Shown one piece after another: positions 1 through 5,881 of a stretch of 5,881 nucleotides of DNA. Source of the stretch: an uncultured Bacteroides sp. (GTDB taxonomy: Bacteria; Bacteroidota; Bacteroidia; Bacteroidales; Bacteroidaceae); contig URWP01000176.1 of assembly GCA_900551645.1 (NCBI GenBank), positions 1 to 5,881 on the forward strand, given 5' to 3'. Each line of letters begins with the position of its first letter. The first letter of the stretch is position 1. A model generated the notes under the pieces. It did no database searches. It was given only the letters and a program-made list of their open reading frames with translations, and was not told the origin of the DNA. The position numbers were made by a program, and so were the translations under genes.

Positions 1-1556
1 AAAACAATAAAATTCCAGCCATTGCCGACTATTTTGATTTAATGACTGAGTATCGGGTAATATCAGACGAAGCCTTCTACCTGGAAGCTTCACTGGCTGT
101 CTGCATGATTATCGACGGATTACGTTATCTGGCCAAACCGGAGGATCGCATTGCCCAGGCCCGCCTGGCAGTAAACTACCAACGGGAAATACTGCATCGG
201 GATACAGACCTGAACACCTTGTTACTGGACGGCGTAGACAACTATCTGCCGGCAGGTTTTCTCTTACAGACAAACGAACTCCGACTGATGCCGCTGTATG
301 AACTGATGGAACGATTGTTCGATCTTTTCCAGCTACAGGAACTTCCGGCACAGGATGCCTACCTCTGTGCTTTCTATGATGCTGTAACCGCTTACCTGCA
401 GGACCACTCCTCAGAACTGACTGCTTTTCTGACCTACTGGGATGACAAACTGCATGAACAGCCGATTCCCTCGGGAGAAGTAGATGGTATCCGCATCCTT
501 TCCATCCATAAATCAAAAGGACTGGAATACCACACAGTGCTTATCCCCTACTGCGACTGGAAAATGGAAAACGAAACAAACAGTCACCTGCTATGGTGTT
601 CAGTACAGGGTACCGGTGAGGAAACAGACATTCCGCCATTCAACGAACTTGACCTGGCTCCCATCAATTACTCATCGTCTATGGGAACCTCCGTTTATCG
701 GGACAGTTACCTGAATGAACGGTTACAATTATGGATAGACAATCTGAATCTGCTGTACGTAGCATTTACCCGTGCCTGCAAGAACCTGATTATTCTGGGA
801 CGGGGCCAACAACAGAATACGGTTTCAGGACTACTGGAAGAAGCACTCGGTTCAATGGAGGATATCGGCATGAGAAATAACCGGCCTGAAACGGAAAATA
901 TGGAAGAGACAGAAGAAGTTCCTCTTATTTATGAATTCGGAGAACTGTGTCCTTCTATACCCAGGAAACAACATGTTTCTACCAACCGGCTGACGCTGCA
1001 GGCAACCGGAATTCCCATCCACATCGAATCAATGGAAAGCAACGTAGAATTCAAACAATCCAACCGTTCCGCCGATTTTATCCGAGGAGAAGAAGACCCG
1101 GACGAACGCGACCAATACATCCGTCAGGGACAACTCCTGCATAACCTATTTGCTTCTATCGGTCAGGAAAGCGATTTACCTCAAGCTATCGCCCAGTTAC
1201 GTCGGGAAGGTATCCTGGAATCGGAAGAACGGGTAGCGCAAATAACCAAACTGGCACAATGGGCCCTGAAGCATCCGAAAGTGAAAAGTTGGTATGATGG
1301 AAGCTGGGAACTCTTCAACGAATGTGCCATCCTTTCCACCGATGAAGACGGTAACCTGCAGACCCGGCGTCCGGACCGTGTGATGATGAAAAACGGACAA
1401 GTTGTAGTAGTAGACTTCAAGTTCGGGAAAAAACAGGAAACCTACCGGAAACAGGTACAGACCTACATGCAACTGCTAGAAGCCATGGGATATACCCACA
1501 TACAGGGCTACCTGTGGTACGTATTCGCCAACGAACTGGAGGAAGTAACCCTTTAA
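1..1556 (+). CDS. addA: AddA-type UvrD-family helicase-nuclease, C-terminal half (5' end outside window)
   Basis: The frame is open from the left edge (first full codon at 3) to TAA at 1554-1556, giving 517 visible residues. Family members run to roughly 1,000-1,200 residues, so about half is missing, including Walker A. The ATG at 42 is internal, because the frame continues upstream with residues typical of the 2A/2B helicase region. In visible-fragment numbering, helicase motif V is SIHKSKGLEY (His169, codon 507-509) and motif VI is LLYVAFTRA (Arg257, codon 771-773). A C-terminal RecB-type nuclease domain follows: His380 in GQLLHNLF, Asp458 in RPDRV, Asp471-Phe-Lys473 in VVVDFKFG, and Gln484-x3-Tyr488 in QVQTY. 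From family knowledge, AddA is the 3'-5' translocating motor of AddAB. It unwinds broken DNA ends, and its nuclease cuts the 3'-ended strand, preparing ends for RecA in the cytoplasm. The gene directly downstream encodes an AddB-like partner, which supports AddA over a stand-alone UvrD or RecB. The name rests on motifs and context, not on a search. Confidence 0.9.
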   Translation, partial: NNKIPAIADYFDLMTEYRVISDEAFYLEASLAVCMIIDGLRYLAKPEDRIAQARLAVNYQREILHRDTDLNTLLLDGVDNYLPAGFLLQTNELRLMPLYELMERLFDLFQLQELPAQDAYLCAFYDAVTAYLQDHSSELTAFLTYWDDKLHEQPIPSGEVDGIRILSIHKSKGLEYHTVLIPYCDWKMENETNSHLLWCSVQGTGEETDIPPFNELDLAPINYSSSMGTSVYRDSYLNERLQLWIDNLNLLYVAFTRACKNLIILGRGQQQNTVSGLLEEALGSMEDIGMRNNRPETENMEETEEVPLIYEFGELCPSIPRKQHVSTNRLTLQATGIPIHIESMESNVEFKQSNRSADFIRGEEDPDERDQYIRQGQLLHNLFASIGQESDLPQAIAQLRREGILESEERVAQITKLAQWALKHPKVKSWYDGSWELFNECAILSTDEDGNLQTRRPDRVMMKNGQVVVVDFKFGKKQETYRKQVQTYMQLLEAMGYTHIQGYLWYVFANELEEVTL

Positions 1557-1567
1557 CAACTGTATTT

Positions 1568-4441
1568 ATGGAGACTTTTCTAAAACAAGTAGCTCATGAC
1601 CTCTATCATAAACTGGAAGGAGATTTCGCCCATGTGGCTGTAGTCTTCCCCAACAAACGTGCCAGTCTTTTTTTCAACGAACACCTGGTACATGAGGCCG
1701 AACATCCCATCTGGTCCCCTGCCTACCTCAGTATCAGCGACCTGTTCCGTCAGGCTTCCACCCTACAGGCAGGCGATTCCATCAAACTGGTCTGCGATCT
1801 CTATCGGGTATACCAGGAAGTGACCCAAAGCAAGGAAACCCTGGACGACTTCTATTTCTGGGGGGAACTTCTCATCAGTGATTTCGATGATGCCGACAAG
1901 AATCTGGTGAAAACCGATGCCCTTTTCAGCAATCTGAAAGACCTGAATGCCCTGATGGACGATTTCGATTTTCTGGAAGAAGGACAGAAGGAAGCCCTCA
2001 GCCAGTTCTTCCGCAATTTTTCTATCGACCAGGTGACAGAACTGAAACAACGGTTCATCTCCATTTGGGATGTTCTGAAGGACATCTATACCGGCTACAA
2101 GGAACGGTTGGCTTCCCAACAACTGGGCTATGAAGGAATGCTTTACCGCAATGTTATCGAACATTTCGATTTAGAGAAATTCCCTTGCCGGAAATATGTA
2201 TTCGTAGGATTCAATGTGCTGAACCAAGTGGAACACCGCCTGTTCAGCTACTTGCAGGATGCCGGAAAGGCCCTCTTCTACTGGGATTACGACCGCTTTT
2301 ATCTGGAAAAGACTCCCCACGAAGCCGGAGAATTTATCCGCCGCAATCTGCGTGATTTCCCTTCGGAACTTCCTGCTTCCTGTTTCGACAACCTGAGTCT
2401 GCCGAAACAAATCACCTACATCGAATCGCCGACAGAAAACGGACAGACCCGCTACTTACCCCAATGGATTCGGGAAAACCTGACCGAGGATGAAAAGGAA
2501 CCGGCCGTTGTGCTCTGTAACGAATCACTTCTGCAACCTGTACTCCACTCTCTGCCCGAAGATGTGAAGCATACCAATATTACTATGGGATTCCCGTTGT
2601 CGCAAACTCCGGCCTACAGCTTCGTCAATGCCTTGGTAGAACTTCATACCAGCGGCTACAGTGCCGGAAACGGACGCTTTCGGTTCAATGAAGTGACGAG
2701 TGTTTTGAAACACCCGTATACACGTCTGCTGTCACCTCTGGCTGCCGACCTGGAAGCTTCGCTGAATCGTGACAACCGTTTCTATCCACTCCCTTCAGAA
2801 TTGAAACAGGACAAGATTCTCGAACTCCTCTTCACTCCTTGCTCTACCAACCTGGAACTCTGCAGAATGGTATCAGATGCCTTACAACAAGTAGCACTTT
2901 GTTACCGGGAACAATCGGCTTCGTCACAGGAAGCTTTCGACCAACTGTATCGTGAATCACTGTTCAAAGCCTATACGTTGATAAACCGGTTCCATACACT
3001 GATAGAAGCTAAAGACCTGATAGTACAGACCGGTACTTTCAAACGCCTGCTCAAACGGGTAATGAGCACTTCGAATATCCCTTTCCACGGCGAACCGGCC
3101 ATCGGTATGCAGGTAATGGGTGTGCTGGAAACACGTAACCTGGATTTCCGCCACCTGATTCTGTTGTCCGTCAACGAAGGACAATTGCCGAAAGGAGGAG
3201 GCGATTCCTCTTTCATACCTTACAACCTGCGGAAAGCTTTCGGTATGACCACCATCGACCATAAAATTGCGGTCTATGCCTATTACTTCTACCGCCTGCT
3301 GCAACGGGCGGAAAACATCACACTGATGTACCACACCGCGTCAAACGGAACAAGCCAGGGTGAACTTTCCCGTTTCCTGCTACAGTTCCTCATCGAATGG
3401 GAACACCCCATCCAACGGAAGCAACTGGAAGCCGGACAGGCACCCCAAAATTCCAGCCCTATCAGTATCGCCAAGACTCCCGGAATCATGAAACGCATGC
3501 AGAGTATCTTCGACCGTCGGGTCAATCCGAAGGCGCTGCTTTCTCCTTCCGCACTGAATACCTACCTGGACTGCCCGCTGAAATTCTATTATCAGTATGT
3601 AGCCAATCTGCGTACTCCAGACGAAGTAACAGCCGAAATTGATTCCGCCAAGTTCGGAACTATCTTTCACGACGCAGCCGAACACATCTACAAAGACTTG
3701 CGCGACCGGAACCAGGTCATCAACAAAGAAGCTGTCGAGAGCCTGCTGAAAGACAAAGTACGTCTGAATAACTATGTAGACAGCGGATTCAAACGCCTCT
3801 TCTTCCATATCCCCGAGAACGAACGGCCGGAATACAATGGACTTCAGCTCATCAATTCTGCCGTCATCACACGTTATCTCCAGCAGTTGTTGGAAAAGGA
3901 TCTGGAATATGCACCATTTACTTTTGTAGGTTCAGAACAGAAAATCAGCGAAGAGATAGATATCCAGACTCCGAAAGGCATTCTGAAATCCCGCATTGGA
4001 GGAACCATCGACCGTCTGGATGCCAAAGACGGTATCCTGCGTATTGTCGATTACAAAACCGGGGGACAGGCAGATACACCTCCCAATATAGCCTCCCTCT
4101 TCATCCCCGACAAAAAACGGTCCAACTATGTATTTCAGACTTTCCTCTATGCCGCCATCGTGTGCGGGAAACTACGCGAAAAGAAAAAACAGCAACAGGT
4201 AGCTCCTGCCCTGCTGTATATTCATCGGGCAGCATCGGAAAACTATTCTCCCGTCATTGAGCTGAAGGATGGCAGGAAATCAAAAGAAACGGTCAATGAC
4301 TTTGAGAAATACGAAACGGAGTTCCGGGAAGAGCTCAAGAAATTACTGGAAGAAATATTCAATCCCGAATTACCTTTCAGCCAGACAGTTACAGACGAAA
4401 AATGTGAATATTGCGATTTTAAATCACTCTGTAAGCGATAG
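1568..4441 (+). CDS. addB: AddB-type PD-(D/E)XK nuclease subunit with Fe-S cluster
   Basis: Complete gene of 957 residues, TAG at 4439-4441. The ATG at 1568 is preferred because it lies 11 bases after the upstream stop and gives METFLKQVAHDLYHKL. An in-frame ATG at 1514 would overlap addA by 43 bases and add 18 residues of low-complexity character. No clear Shine-Dalgarno precedes 1568, which is usual in Bacteroidetes. Domains: an inactive-helicase-like N-terminal half (VVFPNKRASLFF, residues 25-36), the AddB-type block LETR-x-LDF...NEGQLPK (residues about 520-542), and a C-terminal nuclease with His701 (GTIFHDA), Asp815 (TIDRLD), Asp828-Tyr-Lys830 (DYKTGG). Cys669 (LDCPLKFYYQY) and Cys946/Cys949/Cys955 (C-x2-C-x5-C) match the 4Fe-4S ligands of AddB. 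In the family AddB cuts the 5'-ended strand and takes part in Chi recognition. No GxxGxGKT Walker A is visible at the N-terminus, unlike Bacillus AddB. The tight spacing suggests co-transcription with addA. The nuclease and Fe-S assignments are firm; Chi recognition cannot be judged from sequence. Confidence 0.9.
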   Translation: METFLKQVAHDLYHKLEGDFAHVAVVFPNKRASLFFNEHLVHEAEHPIWSPAYLSISDLFRQASTLQAGDSIKLVCDLYRVYQEVTQSKETLDDFYFWGELLISDFDDADKNLVKTDALFSNLKDLNALMDDFDFLEEGQKEALSQFFRNFSIDQVTELKQRFISIWDVLKDIYTGYKERLASQQLGYEGMLYRNVIEHFDLEKFPCRKYVFVGFNVLNQVEHRLFSYLQDAGKALFYWDYDRFYLEKTPHEAGEFIRRNLRDFPSELPASCFDNLSLPKQITYIESPTENGQTRYLPQWIRENLTEDEKEPAVVLCNESLLQPVLHSLPEDVKHTNITMGFPLSQTPAYSFVNALVELHTSGYSAGNGRFRFNEVTSVLKHPYTRLLSPLAADLEASLNRDNRFYPLPSELKQDKILELLFTPCSTNLELCRMVSDALQQVALCYREQSASSQEAFDQLYRESLFKAYTLINRFHTLIEAKDLIVQTGTFKRLLKRVMSTSNIPFHGEPAIGMQVMGVLETRNLDFRHLILLSVNEGQLPKGGGDSSFIPYNLRKAFGMTTIDHKIAVYAYYFYRLLQRAENITLMYHTASNGTSQGELSRFLLQFLIEWEHPIQRKQLEAGQAPQNSSPISIAKTPGIMKRMQSIFDRRVNPKALLSPSALNTYLDCPLKFYYQYVANLRTPDEVTAEIDSAKFGTIFHDAAEHIYKDLRDRNQVINKEAVESLLKDKVRLNNYVDSGFKRLFFHIPENERPEYNGLQLINSAVITRYLQQLLEKDLEYAPFTFVGSEQKISEEIDIQTPKGILKSRIGGTIDRLDAKDGILRIVDYKTGGQADTPPNIASLFIPDKKRSNYVFQTFLYAAIVCGKLREKKKQQQVAPALLYIHRAASENYSPVIELKDGRKSKETVNDFEKYETEFREELKKLLEEIFNPELPFSQTVTDEKCEYCDFKSLCKR

Positions 4442-4488
4442 GTTCCATTAAAAAGAGTTAATCAAAGGATTGGAAGATGGAACAATCC
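4442..4488 (+). repeat. Overlapping alternative hairpins after the addB stop
   Basis: GTTCCAT (4442-4448) can pair with ATGGAAC (4477-4483), giving 7 bp around a 28-base loop. GGATTG (4467-4472) can pair with CAATCC (4483-4488), giving 6 bp around a 10-base loop. The two structures share C4483 and interleave, so they compete as simple stems. There is no U-run after either, so they are not intrinsic terminators. They may protect the addB 3' end or mean nothing. The rest of the gap up to 4547 is AT-rich and holds nothing else I recognise with confidence. Confidence 0.3.
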
Positions 4489-4547
4489 AAACAAATATAC
4501 TGAACCCAGTGTTATATAAATGTTTTTCATAGTAATAGATTTATCAC

Positions 4548-4564
4548 TTGGCACTAGGCTTGTG
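4548..4564 (+). promoter_or_regulatory. Sigma-54-like promoter element (tentative)
   Basis: TTGGCAC at 4548-4554, five bases, then TTGTG at 4560-4564. The invariant GG (4550-4551) and the second dinucleotide (4562-4563) are exactly 12 bases apart, as in the sigma-54 consensus TGGCAC-N5-TTGC, but the expected GC is GT here. A start about 12 bases downstream, near 4575, would fall just before a hairpin and 70 bases before a terminator. Bacteroides species are known to carry RpoN, but no activator site was recognised. It may be a chance match. Confidence 0.25.
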
Positions 4565-4644
4565 AAAGTCCAGGTCAGGGAGACAAAAGAGTTTGTCCCA
4601 TAAAAAGAAGAGACTGCATTTCCCCAGCAGTCTCTTTCTTTTTT
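4550..4644 (+). ncRNA. Candidate small RNA between convergent genes
   Basis: This non-coding plus-strand stretch combines a possible promoter at its start, a hairpin at 4578-4599 (GGG-AG-ACAAA pairing with TTTGTCCC around an AGAG loop, 8 bp with a 2-base bulge), an A-rich linker (4600-4606) and a strong terminator stem. A transcript starting near 4550 would be about 95 nt, and one starting near 4575 about 70 nt. No small-RNA family was recognised. The alternative is that this is simply the long 3' UTR of addB. The left boundary is a guess; the right boundary follows from the terminator. Confidence 0.28.
4605..4644 (+). terminator. Rho-independent terminator, probably bidirectional
   Basis: A perfect 10-bp stem, AAGAGACTGC (4608-4617) with GCAGTCTCTT (4627-4636), encloses a 9-base loop and runs into TTTCTTTTTT (4635-4644) on the plus strand. 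On the minus strand the same stem is followed by CTTTTTA (complement of 4601-4607). It can therefore end plus-strand transcription coming from addB or from a small RNA, and minus-strand transcription coming from the GH92 gene. It lies about 165 bases after the addB stop and about 95 bases after the GH92 stop, so either 3' UTR would be fairly long. Confidence 0.85.
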
Positions 4645-4655
4645 ATACCTGATAA

Positions 4656-4718
4656 AAAACGAACAGTCATTTGAAGGAAAACGAACTCCTGTCCGTCCTA
4701 AAACATACGTTCGTTTTC
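4656..4718. repeat. Three copies of AAAACGAAC, two direct and one inverted
   Basis: AAAACGAAC occurs at 4656-4664 and 4678-4686 in the same orientation, 22 bases apart start to start (about two helical turns). Its reverse complement GTTCGTTTT is at 4709-4717. The second and third copies extend to a 10-bp inverted repeat (4677-4686 with 4709-4718) around a 22-base loop. In the GH92 transcript the copy nearest the stop can pair with either of the other two, and the farther one ends in a run of six T. This could be a back-up terminator or a 3' UTR structure, or a protein-binding array. The function is unknown. Confidence 0.5.
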
Positions 4719-4738
4719 ATTGCTGCCTTCAGACCCTC

Positions 4739-5881
4739 TTATTTCTGTGGCAGTGGGTCGGCAGAAGGAGGAGGAACCAGAATACCCCATTGCTTGTTTG
4801 CCTTCGGTCCCATCTCTACTTCCAGCACTCCGCCTTCGGCTATATCGGCATGAGTGAACCACGGACGGTCCAAAGGTTTCCCGTTCAAGGTAGCCGACTG
4901 GATATACTTGTTCTCCGTAGAAGCATTGCGCGCCTTAATTTCGAAGAATTTTCCGTTGCCCAAATCAATACGGGCATCTGTAAACAAGGGACTGCCGATG
5001 TTATAGGCAGGCATACCCGGAGTCACCGGATAAAAGCCCAGCTGGCTGAACACCACAAACGCCGACATGCCGCCACCGTCTTCATCACCGGGTACTCCCA
5101 TCAGGTCATTGCGGAACCACATGTTCAACAGCGTGCGGATACGTTTCTGTGTCATCCACGGCTTACCGGCATAATTATAAAGATAAGGAATATGCAGACA
5201 CGGCTCATTCGCCATCGAGAACATCCCCACATTTCCGGTATGGTCTGGAAGGAATGAATAGAACTGCCACTTCGACATGCCCAACGGAACATTGAACAAT
5301 GAATCCAGAGCAGAAGTGAAACGTTCGTTACCCCCCATCAGCTGTATCAGGTCAGCCACATTATGCTGAACGTCCCACCGATAGACATAACCGTTGTTCT
5401 CATCATAATAGTCGCGGGCACCCAGTCCACCGTCATACCGGTAATCCAACGGCATGATAAACTCACCGTCCTTGTTCTTCGGATGGAAGAAACGGGTTTC
5501 CGGATGGAAGAGATTCCGATAGTTATAGGAGCATTTCAAATAATGTTCCGCTTCTTTCTGTTTACCAAGTTCTTGAGCAATCTGCGACAAACACCACTGG
5601 TCGTACGAAGTTCCTAATGTAACGGCTACCGGCTGACGCTTCTCCCAGATAGATACATGAGGAACAGTTTCCTCCTCGCCCGGATTCAATGCCGGAATGT
5701 ACCCGTGTTCCTTATAAAATTCATCCAGCCAACCAGCCGGTTTGGCCGACCAGGGAATCAATGTCTTCTCTTCCATACCTGCCTTACAGGCCGCATACGC
5801 GTCTTCCAGACTGAAGGTACGGATTCCTTTCCGATAAGCATCAATAAGGGTAGCTACCCCATGATTGGAATTCATACGGCG
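4739..5881 (-). CDS. GH92 exo-alpha-mannosidase, C-terminal half (5' end outside window)
   Basis: The minus frame is open from the right edge (codons Arg-Arg precede the Met at 5873-5875) to TAA at 4739-4741, giving 380 visible residues. GH92 enzymes are usually about 700-780 residues, so roughly the N-terminal half is missing, including any lipoprotein signal. In visible-fragment numbering, Glu161 (codon 5399-5401, in DENNGYVYRW) sits where the family has its catalytic acid. The motif VPGDEDGGGMSAF carries Asp266 and Asp268 (codons 5084-5086 and 5078-5080), matching the pair around the general base. SQLGFYPVTPG and NEPCLHIPYLYNYAGKPW are further family blocks. GH92 enzymes are calcium-dependent, inverting exo-mannosidases that remove alpha-linked mannose from N-glycans or fungal mannan, commonly in the periplasm or at the cell surface of Bacteroides. 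The residues around the acid and the NEP block differ from the EGNAWQY and NEPSHH forms I recall for alpha-1,2-specific members, so linkage specificity is left open. No other glycan-use gene is visible beside it. Confidence 0.93.
   Translation of the reverse strand, partial: RRMNSNHGVATLIDAYRKGIRTFSLEDAYAACKAGMEEKTLIPWSAKPAGWLDEFYKEHGYIPALNPGEEETVPHVSIWEKRQPVAVTLGTSYDQWCLSQIAQELGKQKEAEHYLKCSYNYRNLFHPETRFFHPKNKDGEFIMPLDYRYDGGLGARDYYDENNGYVYRWDVQHNVADLIQLMGGNERFTSALDSLFNVPLGMSKWQFYSFLPDHTGNVGMFSMANEPCLHIPYLYNYAGKPWMTQKRIRTLLNMWFRNDLMGVPGDEDGGGMSAFVVFSQLGFYPVTPGMPAYNIGSPLFTDARIDLGNGKFFEIKARNASTENKYIQSATLNGKPLDRPWFTHADIAEGGVLEVEMGPKANKQWGILVPPPSADPLPQK

Noticed and set aside
1514..1567. Upstream ATG as the addB start
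   Set aside because: It would overlap the AddA reading frame by 43 bases and add an N-terminal tail (MVRIRQRTGGSNPL...) that looks like out-of-frame AddA sequence. ATG 1568 fits the pair spacing better.
3380..3808. 142-codon minus-strand open frame inside addB
   Set aside because: It is antisense to the first Fe-S cysteine and nuclease motif region of AddB, so it is a codon-bias shadow.
4536..4543. TAGATTTA as a Bacteroides -7 promoter element on the plus strand
   Set aside because: It has one mismatch to TAnnTTTG, and no TTTG lies at the expected distance upstream. It is kept only as a weak alternative start signal for the candidate small RNA.
4555..4600. tRNA or RNase P fragment (GTGAAAGTCCAGG resembles part of RNase P RNA)
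   Set aside because: Only a short stretch is similar. There is no T-loop, no cloverleaf, and none of the other conserved RNase P blocks.
4585..4606. GAGTTTGTCCCATAAA as an insertion-sequence end
   Set aside because: It recalls the GAGGCTGTCCCAAAA ends of some insertion sequences, but no matching inverted end, target duplication or transposase remnant is present.
4671..4853. 60-codon plus-strand open frame beginning in the gap
   Set aside because: It has no ribosome-binding site, starts just after a terminator, overlaps the AAAACGAAC repeats and then runs antisense to the GH92 3' end. No recognisable protein.
4790..5257. 155-codon plus-strand open frame
   Set aside because: It lies wholly antisense to conserved GH92 catalytic blocks, resembles no family I know, and is best explained as a shadow of the minus-strand gene.

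Overview
The window looks like a piece of a Bacteroidales chromosome (Bacteroides, Phocaeicola or a close relative). This is inferred from three things: a Bacteroidetes-style AddA/AddB pair, a family GH92 alpha-mannosidase of the kind abundant in these gut glycan degraders, and the lack of strong Shine-Dalgarno sequences. No rRNA, tRNA, CRISPR array, intact insertion sequence or phage gene was seen.

Layout. Positions 1-1556 (+) hold the C-terminal half of a UvrD/AddA-type helicase-nuclease that is cut by the left edge. After 11 bases, positions 1568-4441 (+) hold a complete 957-residue AddB-type nuclease subunit. The two form a tight co-directional pair and very probably encode the two subunits of an AddAB double-strand-break resection complex. 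Each carries a RecB-type PD-(D/E)XK nuclease domain at its C-terminus. AddB also has the four cysteines that bind a 4Fe-4S cluster in this family. Positions 4739-5881 (-) hold the C-terminal half of a GH92 exo-alpha-mannosidase, convergent with the pair and cut by the right edge. It is functionally unrelated to them.

The 297-base convergent gap (4442-4738) is the least ordinary part. It holds overlapping hairpins just after the addB stop, a sigma-54-like element (TTGGCAC-N5-TTG) followed by a small hairpin, a strong terminator that can work in both directions, and three copies of AAAACGAAC (two direct, one inverted). The promoter-like element, small hairpin and terminator together could form a small RNA gene of about 70-95 nt; this is a hypothesis. 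The genes themselves are well-known families, and nothing here clearly amounts to an undescribed system.
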